In this document: positions 9,507 through 18,287 of the stretch, piece after piece
Position numbering within the stretch: the stretch's first letter is position 1
Layout of the letters: every line of letters starts with the position of its first letter
Assembly: GCF_023955655.1 (NCBI RefSeq)
Contig: NZ_JAMXHT010000002.1
Span: 62,001-126,000 of the forward strand
Origin: Ralstonia soli
GTDB taxonomy: Bacteria > Pseudomonadota > Gammaproteobacteria > Burkholderiales > Burkholderiaceae
Length of the DNA stretch: 64,000 bases
Direction: 5' to 3'
The notes under the pieces: generated by a model
What the model was told of the DNA's origin: nothing
The model's input: the letters and a program-made list of their open reading frames with translations, nothing else
Databases searched by the model: none
Program-made: the position numbers and the translations under genes

Positions 9507-9565
9507 CTGGTGGCCGGGGTGGGGAAGATGATCGTTGCCAGACAACCAGACACGGAGCCTCACCA

Positions 9566-10423
9566 ATGTCAGCTTCACAATCGTCGATCACGCTGCCGGT
9601 TGGCCGCTACGTGACCACCGCCTCGGGCTTGCGGCTGCATAGCACGGAGTCCGGCAGCGGCGAGCCGGTGGTGTTCATCCACGGCAGCGGGCCGGGGGCG
9701 AGCGGGCACAGCAACTTCAAGCACAACGCGCCAGCGTTTGCGGCGGCCGGCTATCGGACCGTGGTGGTGGATCTGCCGGGCTACGGGCTGTCGTCCAAGC
9801 CCGATGACGTGGAATACACGCTCGACTTTTTCGTGACGGCATTGCGCGCGCAGCTGCAGGCACTGGAGGTTGGGCGCTGCGTGCTGGTGGGCAATTCGCT
9901 GGGCGGCGCGATTGCGCTGAAGTACGCCCTCGACTACCCCGAAGACGTGAGCCGCCTGGTCATGATGGCGCCCGGTGGCGTGGAAGAGCGCGAGACCTAC
10001 TTCCAGATGGAAGGCATTCAGAAGATGGTGTCGCTCTTCACCGGCGGCCACATGAACCCCGACACCATGCGCCAGTTGCTGCAACTGCTGGTGTACGACA
10101 CCAGCGTGGTGACCGATGCGCTGGTCGAAGAGCGCATGAACGTGTGCCGCGAACAGCCGCGCGAGGTGCTGGCAACGATGCGCGTGCCGAACTTGACTGC
10201 GCGCCTGGGCGAGGTGGCCTGCCCGGTGCTTGGCTTCTGGGGAACGGATGATCGATTCAACCCCGTGAGCGGCGCCATGAAGTTCCTCGAAGGCTGCAAG
10301 GAGGCGCGGTGTGTGCTGATCAACCGCTGCGGCCATTGGGTGATGGTCGAGCATCGCGACTATTTCAACCGCGAGTGCCTGGGCTTCCTGGCCGATACGG
10401 CAGAGGTGGTAGAGGCGGCGTAA
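9566..10423 (+). CDS. alpha/beta hydrolase, meta-cleavage-product (C-C bond) hydrolase type
   Basis: 285 residues from ATG 9566 (GGAG 10 bases upstream); the frame continues to 9461 but without similarity. The oxyanion-hole signature HGSGPGASG (39-47) is diagnostic of the MhpC/BphD/HsaD group that hydrolyses vinylogous 1,5-diketones formed by ring-cleaving extradiol dioxygenases. Nucleophile Ser111 in GNSLGG, acid in GTDDRFNP, catalytic His in NRCGHWVMVEH. The product of such enzymes is a 2-hydroxydienoate, exactly the substrate of the hydratase at 4455-5237. No extradiol dioxygenase is present in the window, so the ring-cleavage step must be encoded elsewhere. Exact substrate unknown. Confidence 0.9.
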   Translation: MSASQSSITLPVGRYVTTASGLRLHSTESGSGEPVVFIHGSGPGASGHSNFKHNAPAFAAAGYRTVVVDLPGYGLSSKPDDVEYTLDFFVTALRAQLQALEVGRCVLVGNSLGGAIALKYALDYPEDVSRLVMMAPGGVEERETYFQMEGIQKMVSLFTGGHMNPDTMRQLLQLLVYDTSVVTDALVEERMNVCREQPREVLATMRVPNLTARLGEVACPVLGFWGTDDRFNPVSGAMKFLEGCKEARCVLINRCGHWVMVEHRDYFNRECLGFLADTAEVVEAA

Positions 10424-10554
10424 AGCTGATCTGCAGGGCGGGTCCCTCGGCCTCACCGGCCTGTCGATATGTGATGCAAATTCGACTTGCCGCCGGCGGC
10501 CGCGCTACGGGGTATCGCTCCCAAGCGTTTGCGCCCGCAACGCGCCTGTAAATC

Positions 10555-10597
10555 TAGTCTGGTTGGACGATGTGGATGGGCGCTCCACTCTCTAACG
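10555..10597 (+). promoter_or_regulatory. LuxR-type box and promoter of the small secreted protein gene
   Basis: TAGTC (10555-10559), TGGTTG, GACGATG (10566-10572), 18 bases, TCTAACG (10591-10597). It differs from the 20116 copy only in the variable positions and keeps the same spacing and the same CTAACGTG -10 block. Implied start near 10604, about 70 bases before ATG 10674. The rest of the 10424-10673 gap shows nothing recognisable. Confidence 0.75.
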
Positions 10598-10673
10598 TGA
10601 ACACATCAGATCGGCAAGAGCCGGCGATCGCCAGACCAACCGACGGACTGGCGTTTTGTGGAAGGAGACGACA

Positions 10674-10925
10674 ATGAAAGCAGGACTGTATGCAAGCTTT
10701 CTCTTGGGATTGGGCGCCATGACGGCGCTGGGGCTGGGCACGCAGGTCGAGCCGCCGACAGCGCCGCTATCGGTCAGCCAGCTTGGTGGTGCGTTGCAGC
10801 GCCTTCTGAGCATCGACGACGCATCGGCCGCCCCGGTAGCGGCATCCATGCCGTGCGATGACGCCTGCCGCCAGAACTACGGCGTGGCGGTGGTCGACGT
10901 TCTGAATCGGCTCCCGCGGCAGTAA
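10674..10925 (+). CDS. small secreted or membrane-anchored protein, unknown function
   Basis: 83 residues, start chosen at ATG 10674 with GGAG 7 bases upstream (GAAGGAGACGACA). The N-terminus (LYASFLLGLGAMTALGLG, residues 4-21) is a signal peptide or membrane anchor. The mature part is short, contains two cysteines spaced C-D-D-A-C near residues 60-64 that could form a disulfide in the periplasm or bind a metal, and ends in VVDVLNRLPRQ. I do not recognise the family. It has its own near-perfect LuxR box promoter, which argues that it is a real, co-regulated gene and not chance coding. Confidence 0.65.
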   Translation: MKAGLYASFLLGLGAMTALGLGTQVEPPTAPLSVSQLGGALQRLLSIDDASAAPVAASMPCDDACRQNYGVAVVDVLNRLPRQ

Positions 10926-10984
10926 GGGTCTTCAAGCGCCTTCCGCGCGCTGGCCGCGCGGCCCCGATCCAGCCCTCTTCTTTG

Positions 10985-11017
10985 GCCGGGCCGGCATCCT
11001 TGTGGGATCGGCCCGGC
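10985..11017. terminator. GC-rich hairpin between convergent genes
   Basis: Nine-pair stem GCCGGGCCG (10985-10993) with CGGCCCGGC (11009-11017), extended by an ATCC/GGAT pairing and a TTGT-type loop, with two unpaired bases. It lies between the small-protein gene (plus) and the SRPBCC gene (minus), where a bidirectional terminator is expected. There is no clear T-tract, so intrinsic termination is likely but not certain. Confidence 0.5.
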
Positions 11018-11025
11018 GCTTGCCT

Positions 11026-11523
11026 TCAGCTCGCCTGCGACGCGGTTTCCGTGTTGCCGCGGCGGGCGGTGTGAAGCGCCTCGGCGCGTTGCTTCACGTC
11101 ACGCGCGACCTGATCGAACCCCTGCTTCACCCATGCACCGTGCTCGCGCATGATGGTGTCTGCGTTGAGCCCGAGAAACAGGTCCGTCGTGAAGTAGCGG
11201 CAGCGGTCCGCGCCGACGGCCTCGACGTACTGGTCGCGCCGTGCGGCGTCCTTGTTCTCATCCGTCGGGCGCTGCTCCCATGAGAGCAGCCGTTCCGGCT
11301 CATAGGCCACCAGGTATTCATTGACGGGAATGGTCTGGTCGGTGCCAGGAATGCGCACCTGCATGTACACCATGTCGCCCAGTTTGCCGGTGGTCTTCAA
11401 GCCGGGGCAGAAGGTGTTCCATTCTGCGTAGCGCTCGAAGTCGGTCAGCACCTCCCACACCAGCGATGCCGGTGCGTTGATGTCGACCTGAATCGACGTG
11501 ACGAGATTCTCTGCCTTTGCCAT
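11026..11523 (-). CDS. SRPBCC (START/Bet v1-like) domain protein
   Basis: 165 residues from ATG 11523, which has GGAGGAG 6 bases upstream; the frame extends to 11592 but the first 23 codons are not domain-like. The pattern INAPASLVWEVLTDFERYAEWNTF at about residues 13-36 is the standard opening of SRPBCC domains, a hydrophobic-ligand cavity fold. LLSWEQRPTD and a C-terminal amphipathic helix (HGAWVKQGFDQVARDVKQRA) complete the fold. Probably a ligand-binding or cyclase/hydratase-like accessory protein; the role is unknown. It follows the LuxR-type gene by 76 bases and may be the last gene of the cysD-cysNC-luxR unit. Confidence 0.85.
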   Translation of the reverse strand: MAKAENLVTSIQVDINAPASLVWEVLTDFERYAEWNTFCPGLKTTGKLGDMVYMQVRIPGTDQTIPVNEYLVAYEPERLLSWEQRPTDENKDAARRDQYVEAVGADRCRYFTTDLFLGLNADTIMREHGAWVKQGFDQVARDVKQRAEALHTARRGNTETASQAS

Positions 11524-11599
11524 GTGCTCCTCCATGAAGGGGCGTGGTTGGAAAAATAGGAAAGGGCGCTCGAGGGCGCCCCGTTGGTTCAACTCGTGT

Positions 11600-12742
11600 T
11601 CAGCCCATCACCACCACACTCGATAGCAGCATCTTCACCAGCACGGCCTGCCGCGTGGCACCCGTCTTGGAAAAGATGCCGCGCAGGTGGGCGCGTGCCG
11701 TGTTCTTCTTGATGCCAAGGCGCGTGGCGGCTTCGTCCAGCGTCAAGCCATCCACCATCAGCAGGGCCAGTTCGATTTCCGTGGGTGTGAGGTGGAACAG
11801 CTTGCGCAGGTTGGCGTGCGTGTTGCGCGGCGAGCCCGCCGGGTCGCGAATGAACACGGCCACAGCCGGCCGGCGCGCCTTGTCTTCGGCGCGGTAGCTG
11901 AGCGGGATGGGGCGCACCAGCACGCTCAGCGGCGTAGACACCTCGGGCCGCGTCAGTGTGGTGACTTCGCTGCGCGTGTTGGCCGTGGCCTGGGCTTCGA
12001 CCGCGCCTTCCAGAATCTTGCGGAACTTGCGGTTCTCGATCGGGCAGTGCGCGTGCAGCGTGCCGTCGCTCAACTGCAGGCCATCGCGCGCGGCCAGCAG
12101 GCGGTTGGCCATGTCGTTGGTCCTCATCACCTTGCCGCGCTCGTCCAGGATCACGGTGCCCACCAGCAGGCGGTCGACCGCGCCTTCGTACAGCGTGCGT
12201 TCCGATTCAAGCACGTCGAGCCGCGCATGCAGATCGACTGCGCGCTTCAGGTGGGGCAGCAGCCCGCCCAGCAGTGTCTTGTCGGTATCGCCAAAGTCCT
12301 GCCCGCCGTGGTTGCGGCTGACGAACAGCGCGCATTCCACGCCGTTGGGTGTGACGAGGTTGACGGCGAGGATGTAGCGCAGGTCCAGCGGTTGCAGGTA
12401 TTGCACGTAGAACGGGTGCGCCAGCCAGCCGGCCTGCCCGAATAGTTCGTCGGCGCTGAACAGCCGGTCGGGGTGCAGGTCCAGGAAGGGGCACAGGGCG
12501 TAGTACTGCTCGCTGTACGAGGGCTCGCCCGGCAGCAGCGGGCCGTAGTGCGAGGCGTTGACGATCAGTCCGGGCCGGCAGGTGGCGGGGTGGCGTAGCA
12601 CCAGGGTCACAAAGGCCGCGCCCAGCCGCTGGCGCACGCTTTCGAGAAAGCCCGCCCAGGGCACCGTCTCGGTCGGCCCCTGATAGAGCAGATCGAGCAG
12701 GGCGCTCAATTCGCTGGCCGGCAACGGGTCTGGCAACTTCAT
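11600..12742 (-). CDS. LuxR-type transcriptional regulator, proposed cluster activator
   Basis: 380 residues from ATG 12742. The last about 65 residues form the LuxR/FixJ helix-turn-helix: FHLTPTEIELALLMVDGLTLDEAATRLGIKKNTARAHLRG, with the TPTE start and the recognition helix KKNTARAHL. The N-terminal 300 residues are a sensor region without a name I can assign; FVSRNHGGQDFGDTDKTLLGGLLPHLKRAV and the downstream PAS-like segment YEGAVDRLLVGTVILDERGKVMRTNDMANRLL (about 205-235) are visible. It is not a quorum-sensing LuxR (no autoinducer domain) and not a response regulator (no receiver domain). The cluster around it carries nine or so copies of one inverted-repeat box at LuxR-type activator distance, so I propose it senses the substrate or an intermediate and activates all of them. 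Confidence 0.9.
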   Translation of the reverse strand: MKLPDPLPASELSALLDLLYQGPTETVPWAGFLESVRQRLGAAFVTLVLRHPATCRPGLIVNASHYGPLLPGEPSYSEQYYALCPFLDLHPDRLFSADELFGQAGWLAHPFYVQYLQPLDLRYILAVNLVTPNGVECALFVSRNHGGQDFGDTDKTLLGGLLPHLKRAVDLHARLDVLESERTLYEGAVDRLLVGTVILDERGKVMRTNDMANRLLAARDGLQLSDGTLHAHCPIENRKFRKILEGAVEAQATANTRSEVTTLTRPEVSTPLSVLVRPIPLSYRAEDKARRPAVAVFIRDPAGSPRNTHANLRKLFHLTPTEIELALLMVDGLTLDEAATRLGIKKNTARAHLRGIFSKTGATRQAVLVKMLLSSVVVMG

Positions 12743-12819
12743 GACGGTTCCTCGCGTCGCGACAACGGAAAAAGGCGGCACGGGCCGCCTTTCCCATCGT
12801 ACGGATCGAGGCTGAGGCC

Positions 12820-14772
12820 TCATCGTCCGTTTGCAGTAGATGCGGATTCCCGCAGCCAGGCGACGATGCGCTCCGCCGCTTGTTCCGCCGTTTCCGCAGT
12901 GGTGTCGATGCGCAGTTCCGGTTGCTCGGGCGGTTCGTACGGCGAGTCGATGCCCGTGAAGTTCTTCAGTTCACCGCGGCGCGCCTTGCGATAGAGCCCC
13001 TTGGGGTCGCGTTCTTCCGCCACCGCCAGCGGGGTATCGACAAAGACTTCGATGAACTCGCCTTCGCTCACCAGCGCCCGTGCCATCTCGCGCTCCGAAC
13101 GGAACGGCGAAATGAACGACACCAGCACGATCAACCCCGCATCCAGCATCAGCCGCGACACTTCGGCCACACGGCGGATGTTTTCCACACGGTCGGCCTC
13201 GGAGAAGCCCAGGTCCTTGTTCAGGCCGTGCCGCACGTTGTCGCCATCCAGTAGATAGGTGTGATGGCCGAGCGCGTGCAGGCGCTTTTCCACTAGGTTG
13301 GCGACGGTGGATTTGCCCGCCCCCGAGAGCCCCGTGAACCACACGATGCGCGGCACCTGATGCTTGAGCGCGGCGTGCGCGTGGCGGTCCACGTCGATGG
13401 CCTGCCAGTGCACGTTCTGCGCGCGGCGCAGGGCAAAGTGCAGCATGCCGGCGCCCACCGTGTTGTTGGTCAGGCGGTCGATCATGATGAAGCCGCCCAG
13501 GTCACGGTTCTTCGCATACGACTCGAACACCGCCGGCTGATCCAGGTGCAGGTTGCACACCCCGATCTCGTTCAGCTCCAGCGTGCGCGCGGCCAGGTGC
13601 TCCAGCGTGTTGACGTTGACCTTGTACTTGGGCTGCGCCACCGTCACGCCCACCGTGCGCGTGCCGAGCTTGAGCAGGTAGGGGCGGCCGGGCAGCATGG
13701 CCTCTTCGTTCATCCACACCAGCGTGGCTTCGAACTGATCGGCCACGGCGGGTGGGTCTTCCGCGCAGGCGAGCACGTCGCCCCGGCTGACGTCGATCTC
13801 GTCTTCCAGCGTGAGCGTGACTGCCTGGCCGCGCACTGCATGAGCGGTGTCGCCGTTGGCCCCGATGATGCCGGCCACGCGGCTCTCGCGGCCCGACGGC
13901 AGCGAGCGCAGCCGGTCGCCCACGCGCACTTCACCGGCGCTGATGGTGCCGGTAAAGCCGCGGAAATCCAGGTTCGGGCGGTTGACCCACTGCACCGGCA
14001 GGCGGAACGACGCGTCCTGCGTGGGCGCACTGTCGATCGGAACGTTCTCCAGGTGCGCCATCAGCGTGGGGCCCTGGTACCACGGCGTGTTGGCGCTGGG
14101 CTCGGTGATGTTGTCACCGCGCAGTGCCGACATCGGGATGCAGACGATGTCCGTCAGGCCGATCTGCTGCGCGAAGTCGCGGTATTCGCGTTCGATGGCG
14201 TCGTACACGTCGCGCGAGTAGTCGACCATGTCCAGCTTGTTGACGGCCACCACCACGCGGCGGATACCCAGCGTGGAGACCAGATAGCTATGGCGGCGCG
14301 TCTGCGTCTGCACGCCGCGGCGCGCATCCACCAGCAGCACGGCCAAATCGGCGGTCGACGCACCCGTCACCATGTTGCGGGTGTACTGCTCGTGCCCCGG
14401 GGTGTCTGCCACGATGAACTTGCGCTTGTCGGTGGCAAAGAACCGGTAGGCCACGTCGATGGTGATGCCTTGCTCTCGCTCGGCGGCCAGGCCATCCACC
14501 AGCAGCGCGAAGTCGAGCTGGTCGCCCTGCGTGCCCATGCGCTTCGAGTCGGCTTCCAACTGCGCGAGCTGGTCTTCGAACAGCATCTTCGACTCATACA
14601 GCAGCCGGCCGATCAGCGTGCTCTTGCCGTCGTCCACGCTGCCGCAGGTGATGAAGCGCAGCAGCCCCTTGTTCTTCTGGGCGTGCAGATACTGTGCGAC
14701 GTCGTGTTGCGCGTCATTGTGTTGCGCCACCGATTGTGTCAATCCGGGCGCGGCATCCAGTAGCGTTTCCAT
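12820..14772 (-). CDS. cysNC: bifunctional sulfate adenylyltransferase subunit 1 / APS kinase
   Basis: 650 residues: an N-terminal CysN GTPase (about 1-455) fused to a C-terminal CysC APS kinase (about 470-650). CysN motifs: [17 protein letters not shown]-loop, [19 protein letters not shown] (G3), NKLDMVD (G4). CysC motifs: [10 protein letters not shown]-loop near 478-487, [18 protein letters not shown] substrate loop. With CysD it makes APS from ATP and sulfate, and the CysC part phosphorylates it to PAPS. The start shares one base with the cysD stop. Many beta-proteobacteria assimilate sulfate through APS directly, so a fused PAPS-making enzyme beside a sulfotransferase points to sulfo-transfer and not to cysteine synthesis. 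Confidence 0.97.
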   Translation of the reverse strand: METLLDAAPGLTQSVAQHNDAQHDVAQYLHAQKNKGLLRFITCGSVDDGKSTLIGRLLYESKMLFEDQLAQLEADSKRMGTQGDQLDFALLVDGLAAEREQGITIDVAYRFFATDKRKFIVADTPGHEQYTRNMVTGASTADLAVLLVDARRGVQTQTRRHSYLVSTLGIRRVVVAVNKLDMVDYSRDVYDAIEREYRDFAQQIGLTDIVCIPMSALRGDNITEPSANTPWYQGPTLMAHLENVPIDSAPTQDASFRLPVQWVNRPNLDFRGFTGTISAGEVRVGDRLRSLPSGRESRVAGIIGANGDTAHAVRGQAVTLTLEDEIDVSRGDVLACAEDPPAVADQFEATLVWMNEEAMLPGRPYLLKLGTRTVGVTVAQPKYKVNVNTLEHLAARTLELNEIGVCNLHLDQPAVFESYAKNRDLGGFIMIDRLTNNTVGAGMLHFALRRAQNVHWQAIDVDRHAHAALKHQVPRIVWFTGLSGAGKSTVANLVEKRLHALGHHTYLLDGDNVRHGLNKDLGFSEADRVENIRRVAEVSRLMLDAGLIVLVSFISPFRSEREMARALVSEGEFIEVFVDTPLAVAEERDPKGLYRKARRGELKNFTGIDSPYEPPEQPELRIDTTAETAEQAAERIVAWLRESASTANGR

Positions 14773-15668
14773 CAGAAATAGCCCTCCTGCTTCTTCTTTT
14801 CCATCGATCCGGCCGAGTCGCTGTCGATCAGTCGGCCTTGTCGTTCAGACGTGGTGGCCAGCAGCATCTCGCGGATGATTCCGTCCAGCGTGTCGGCCTC
14901 GCTCTCGATTGCGCCGGTCAGCGGGTAGCAGCCCAGCGTGCGGAATCGGACATTGCGCATGACGGGCTTCTCGCCGGGGCGCAGGGGCAGGCGGTCGTCA
15001 TCGACCATCACCATCACGCCGTCGCGCTCCACCACGGGGCGCTCCTTGGCGAAATACAGCGGCACGATGGGGATGTTGTTCAGGTAGATGTATTGCCAGA
15101 TGTCGAGCTCGGTCCAGTTCGACAGCGGGAACACCCGCAGGCTTTCGCCCTTGCGCTTGCGGGCGTTGTACTGGCGCCAGAGTTCGGGGCGCTGCATCTT
15201 CGGGTCCCAGCGGTGCTGCGCCGTGCGCACGGAGAACACGCGCTCCTTGGCGCGCGATTTCTCTTCGTCGCGCCGGGCGCCGCCAAAGGCTGCGTCAAAG
15301 CCGTAGTGGTCCAGCGCCTGCTTGAGCCCTTGTGTCTTCCAGATGTCGGTATGCACGGCCGAACCATGCTCGTGCGGGCTGATGTTGCGTGCGAGCCCGT
15401 CGGGGTTGATGTGCACGCGCAGGTCCAGGCCGAGCCGCTCGGCGGTCTGATCGCGGAACGTGATCATCTCGCGGAACTTCCACGTCGTATCGACATGCAG
15501 CAGCGGGAACGGCGGCTTGGCCGGGTGGAAGGCTTTCATGGCCAGGTGCAGCATCACCGCGCTGTCCTTGCCGATGGAATAGAGCATGACGGGGTTTTCG
15601 CACTCCGCCACCACTTCCCGCATGATGTGGATGCTCTCCGCCTCCAGTTGCTCCAGGTGGGTCAACAT
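14772..15668 (-). CDS. cysD: sulfate adenylyltransferase subunit 2
   Basis: 298 residues from ATG 15668 (GAGGAGA 6 bases upstream), the standard CysD length; the frame runs further to 15773 but would pass through the promoter box. PAPS-reductase/ATP-pyrophosphatase fold with the [19 protein letters not shown]-loop near residue 30, [27 protein letters not shown] and the C-terminal [16 protein letters not shown]. Forms the CysDN complex that activates sulfate to APS. First gene of a minus-strand unit cysD-cysNC, probably running on into the LuxR-type gene (77-base gap). Its upstream region carries a LuxR-type box. Confidence 0.97.
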   Translation of the reverse strand: MLTHLEQLEAESIHIMREVVAECENPVMLYSIGKDSAVMLHLAMKAFHPAKPPFPLLHVDTTWKFREMITFRDQTAERLGLDLRVHINPDGLARNISPHEHGSAVHTDIWKTQGLKQALDHYGFDAAFGGARRDEEKSRAKERVFSVRTAQHRWDPKMQRPELWRQYNARKRKGESLRVFPLSNWTELDIWQYIYLNNIPIVPLYFAKERPVVERDGVMVMVDDDRLPLRPGEKPVMRNVRFRTLGCYPLTGAIESEADTLDGIIREMLLATTSERQGRLIDSDSAGSMEKKKQEGYF

Positions 15669-15750
15669 CGAAGTCTCCTCTTCGCTTGCCGGCTCCCTTT
15701 GCGGACATCGCGGATATCGCTGATGCCGCGGGTGCCTGGCATGGTGAAAA

Positions 15751-15793
15751 GGTAGCGATCCGGGGTGCTGCACAACTTCGTCCGGGCGGACTA
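15751..15793 (-). promoter_or_regulatory. LuxR-type box and promoter of cysD-cysNC
   Basis: Minus strand: TAGTC (15793-15789), CGCCCG, GACGAAG (15782-15776), then 19 bases and GCTACC (15756-15751) in the -10 position, one base further than in the other copies. Implied start near 15743, about 75 bases before cysD. Places PAPS synthesis in the same proposed regulon as the catabolic genes. Confidence 0.6.
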
Positions 15794-15822
15794 AGAAATG
15801 GCCGGCGGTGCTGCGCGTTTTC

Positions 15823-15865
15823 TAGTCCAGGTGGAGGAGGTAGCCGCAGGGATGCGCTTGGTACC
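15823..15865 (+). promoter_or_regulatory. weak LuxR-type box before the DUF1214-sulfotransferase operon
   Basis: TAGTC (15823-15827), CAGGTG, GAGGAGG (15834-15840): the left half is perfect, the right half agrees only in GA and the last bases. At the -10 distance the sequence is TGGTACC, a poor match. It lies 30 bases from the inverted box that serves cysD, so the two divergent units may share one good and one weak site. Confidence 0.4.
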
Positions 15866-15925
15866 GTTGCTTCGACGCGCTGACAGGGCCTGCCTGTTGC
15901 GCACACCGACAACGGGAGCAAGCAC

Positions 15926-17059
15926 ATGGCGATTTCTGCCGAAGAGCAGTTGTTGAGCGGCCAGACCTGGGCCGAGTTCTGCGATGTACTCAAGCGCAGC
16001 GGGCAGCAGATCCTGCGCACGGAGGCGCCCGCCGATGCGCTCACGCGCACCGAGGGCTACCGCTATCTGAGCCGGCTGCTGCGCATTGCGCTGGAGATGC
16101 ACGTGGAGTTTGCCGACGCGGCGTTCCCCGGCTTCTTCTCGCCGTCGCACGAAACCGCCAAGATCGGCGCGGACAACCCCGACAACCTCTATCGCTATGC
16201 CCGCCTGGACGGCAACGCCACCTACCGCATTCGCGGCCGACGCGGCACGGTGGCGTACCTCAGCTTCGGCACGCAGAAGGGCGGCTACGAAACCGACGGC
16301 CGCATGATCCAGACCGGCTTTATCGACAGCAACAAGCTGACGGTAGCGCCGGACGGCAGCTTCGAACTCATCCTCAGTGCGCAACCGCATGACGGCAACT
16401 GGGTGCGCATGGAGCCGGCCACCAATGCGCTGGTGGTGCGGCAGACCTTCCTCGACCGCAAAGCCGAAATGCCGGCCGAGCTGCAGATCGAGCGCATTGG
16501 CGCCGTCGACACGCCCGCGCCCTTGAGCGCGGAACGCCTGCACGGCGGCCTGCTGCGTGCAGCCGGGTTTGTGGAGAACACCGCACGCATCTTTGCCGAC
16601 TGGGCACAGGGCTACGGTACCCACGTCAACGGCCTGCCGCCGGCAGACCAGGCGGTGTGCCAGGCCGCAGGCGGCGACCCGAACATCTTCTACTACCACT
16701 CGCAGTGGGCGCTGGAAGACGACGAGGCGCTCGTGGTTGAAGTGGACCGCGTGCCCGAGTGCGAATTCTGGAACTTCCAGATCAACAACTACTGGATGGA
16801 GTCGCTCGACTACCGCTACCACGACATCTGCCTGAACAAGCACCGCGGGCAGCTGGATGCCAACGGCGGTATCACCGTCATCCTCAGCGCGCGCGATCCT
16901 GGCTTGCCAAACTGGCTGGAGACTGCCGGGCACCGCAACGGCACGATGTGCTGGCGCTGGGTGGGGGCGGGGCAACTGGCGCAGTCGGCGCATCCGCGCA
17001 CGCGTGTGGTCAAGCTCGACGCATTGAAGGCGCAGAAGACGCTGAAGGAGGTTGCATGA
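15926..17059 (+). CDS. DUF1214-domain protein
   Basis: 377 residues, cytoplasmic (no signal peptide). The C-terminal third carries the DUF1214 pattern: ECEFWNFQINNYWMESLDYRYHDICLNKHRGQLDANGGITVILSARDPGLPNWLETAGH. DUF1214 proteins have no established reaction. The first two thirds include NPDNLYRYARLDGNATYRIRGRRGTVAYLSFGTQ. Start ATG 15926 lacks a strong ribosome-binding site (GGGAGCAAGCACATG gives GGAG at 9 bases). Its stop overlaps the sulfotransferase start as ATGA, so the two proteins are made together; a role in presenting or transforming the sulfotransferase substrate is a guess from this coupling. Confidence 0.85.
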   Translation: MAISAEEQLLSGQTWAEFCDVLKRSGQQILRTEAPADALTRTEGYRYLSRLLRIALEMHVEFADAAFPGFFSPSHETAKIGADNPDNLYRYARLDGNATYRIRGRRGTVAYLSFGTQKGGYETDGRMIQTGFIDSNKLTVAPDGSFELILSAQPHDGNWVRMEPATNALVVRQTFLDRKAEMPAELQIERIGAVDTPAPLSAERLHGGLLRAAGFVENTARIFADWAQGYGTHVNGLPPADQAVCQAAGGDPNIFYYHSQWALEDDEALVVEVDRVPECEFWNFQINNYWMESLDYRYHDICLNKHRGQLDANGGITVILSARDPGLPNWLETAGHRNGTMCWRWVGAGQLAQSAHPRTRVVKLDALKAQKTLKEVA

Positions 17060-18243
17060 CGGTCGTACTGGAGCACACCGCCATGCTCGACGTGGACAGC
17101 CTCCTGGCGCAGGCCAGCGAGCAGACGGGCGGCTTGACGGATTTCGGCCCCGGCAACTATCGCGAAGCGCTGCATGTGCTGTTCGACGCGCTGGCGCGCG
17201 AGGCCAATCTGTCTGCGCAGGGCGTGCGCCTGCTGCACGGCAAGCTGCTGGCGCAACTGGTGAACCGGCTCGTCATCCAGGAATACTGCCGGTGCCATCC
17301 GGAGATCCTGCAGGAGCGGATTGAAGACCCGCTCGTGATCGTCGGGCTGCCGCGCACCGGCACCACGCTGCTCCAGCGCATGCTGGCCACCGACGCGCGG
17401 TTCCATTCGGCGGCATGGTGGGAAACGCGCTATCCGGCACCGTTGCCGGGCGAGGGCGTGCGCGATGCCGGCCAGCGCATTGCGCGCGCGAAGGAAGAAG
17501 TTGCGCAGATGATCCAATTCATCCCCGACATTCTGGCCATCCACCCGCTCGACGCCATGCAGGCCGACGAGGAATTCATGCTGATGGAGCACTCGTTCAT
17601 GTGTGCCATGGATTCGTACGTGAACGTGCCGACGTACACGGCGTGGCGCGAGCGGCAGGACCAGACGCCCGTCTATGCGTATCTGAAGACCATGCTGCAG
17701 TTCCTGCAGTGGCAGAAGCGCCTGCGCGGCGAGCCGCCGGCGCAACGCTGGGTGCTGAAGACCCCGCAGCACCTGCATGCGGTCGAGGTGCTCTTCCAGG
17801 CCTTTCCCGGCGCGCAGGTGGTGCTGACCCATCGCGACCCGACGCAGACCATTCCGTCGATGGCCAGCATGGCCCACACGCTGTGGAAGCTGTATGCCGA
17901 CGCGCCGGAGGCAGAGGCAGTCGGCCGGCAGTGGAGCGGCCAGTTGCAGCGCGCAACGGCGCATGCGATGGCCGTGCGCGACCGCATGCCTGCCGATCGC
18001 TTCCTCGATGTGCGGTTTGAAGACACGGTGCGCGATCCGTTTGGCGTGGTGGAGTCTGTGTACCGCTTTGCCGGCATGCCGCTGACCGATACCGCCCGCG
18101 CCGGCATGCAGGCGTGGATGGATGGCAACCCGCGTAACCAGCGTGCGGCGCATGCCTACGCCCCCGAGCAGTTCGGGCTCAGCCAGGCGCAGATCGAACG
18201 CGACTTTGCCGCCTACCGCGCGCGGCACGTGAACCCAGCCTAA
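17056..18243 (+). CDS. PAPS-dependent sulfotransferase
   Basis: 395 residues from ATG 17056 (GGAGG 6 bases upstream, ATGA overlap with the DUF1214 gene); the longer frame is not conserved. The Sulfotransfer_3-type 5'-phosphosulfate loop LVIVGLPRTGTTLLQRML lies at about 93-110 and the 3'-phosphate binding motif VVLTHRDPTQTIPSMASM at about 254-271. The enzyme would move the sulfo group of PAPS to a hydroxyl or phenol, releasing pAp. The cysD-cysNC unit supplies PAPS and the DHH protein two genes on could remove pAp. In catabolism, sulfation can create a leaving group (as in CurM-type polyketide decarboxylation) or form an exportable conjugate; the sequence does not decide between these. Confidence 0.9.
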   Translation: MTVVLEHTAMLDVDSLLAQASEQTGGLTDFGPGNYREALHVLFDALAREANLSAQGVRLLHGKLLAQLVNRLVIQEYCRCHPEILQERIEDPLVIVGLPRTGTTLLQRMLATDARFHSAAWWETRYPAPLPGEGVRDAGQRIARAKEEVAQMIQFIPDILAIHPLDAMQADEEFMLMEHSFMCAMDSYVNVPTYTAWRERQDQTPVYAYLKTMLQFLQWQKRLRGEPPAQRWVLKTPQHLHAVEVLFQAFPGAQVVLTHRDPTQTIPSMASMAHTLWKLYADAPEAEAVGRQWSGQLQRATAHAMAVRDRMPADRFLDVRFEDTVRDPFGVVESVYRFAGMPLTDTARAGMQAWMDGNPRNQRAAHAYAPEQFGLSQAQIERDFAAYRARHVNPA

Positions 18244-18287
18244 ATAGACGAAGACAAAGCGCACCGCGCACCCAAGGAGACAACACC

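Noticed and set aside
11600-12742. LuxR-type protein as an acyl-homoserine-lactone quorum sensor
   Set aside because: No autoinducer-binding domain pattern is seen in the N-terminal part and no synthase gene of the LuxI type is nearby.
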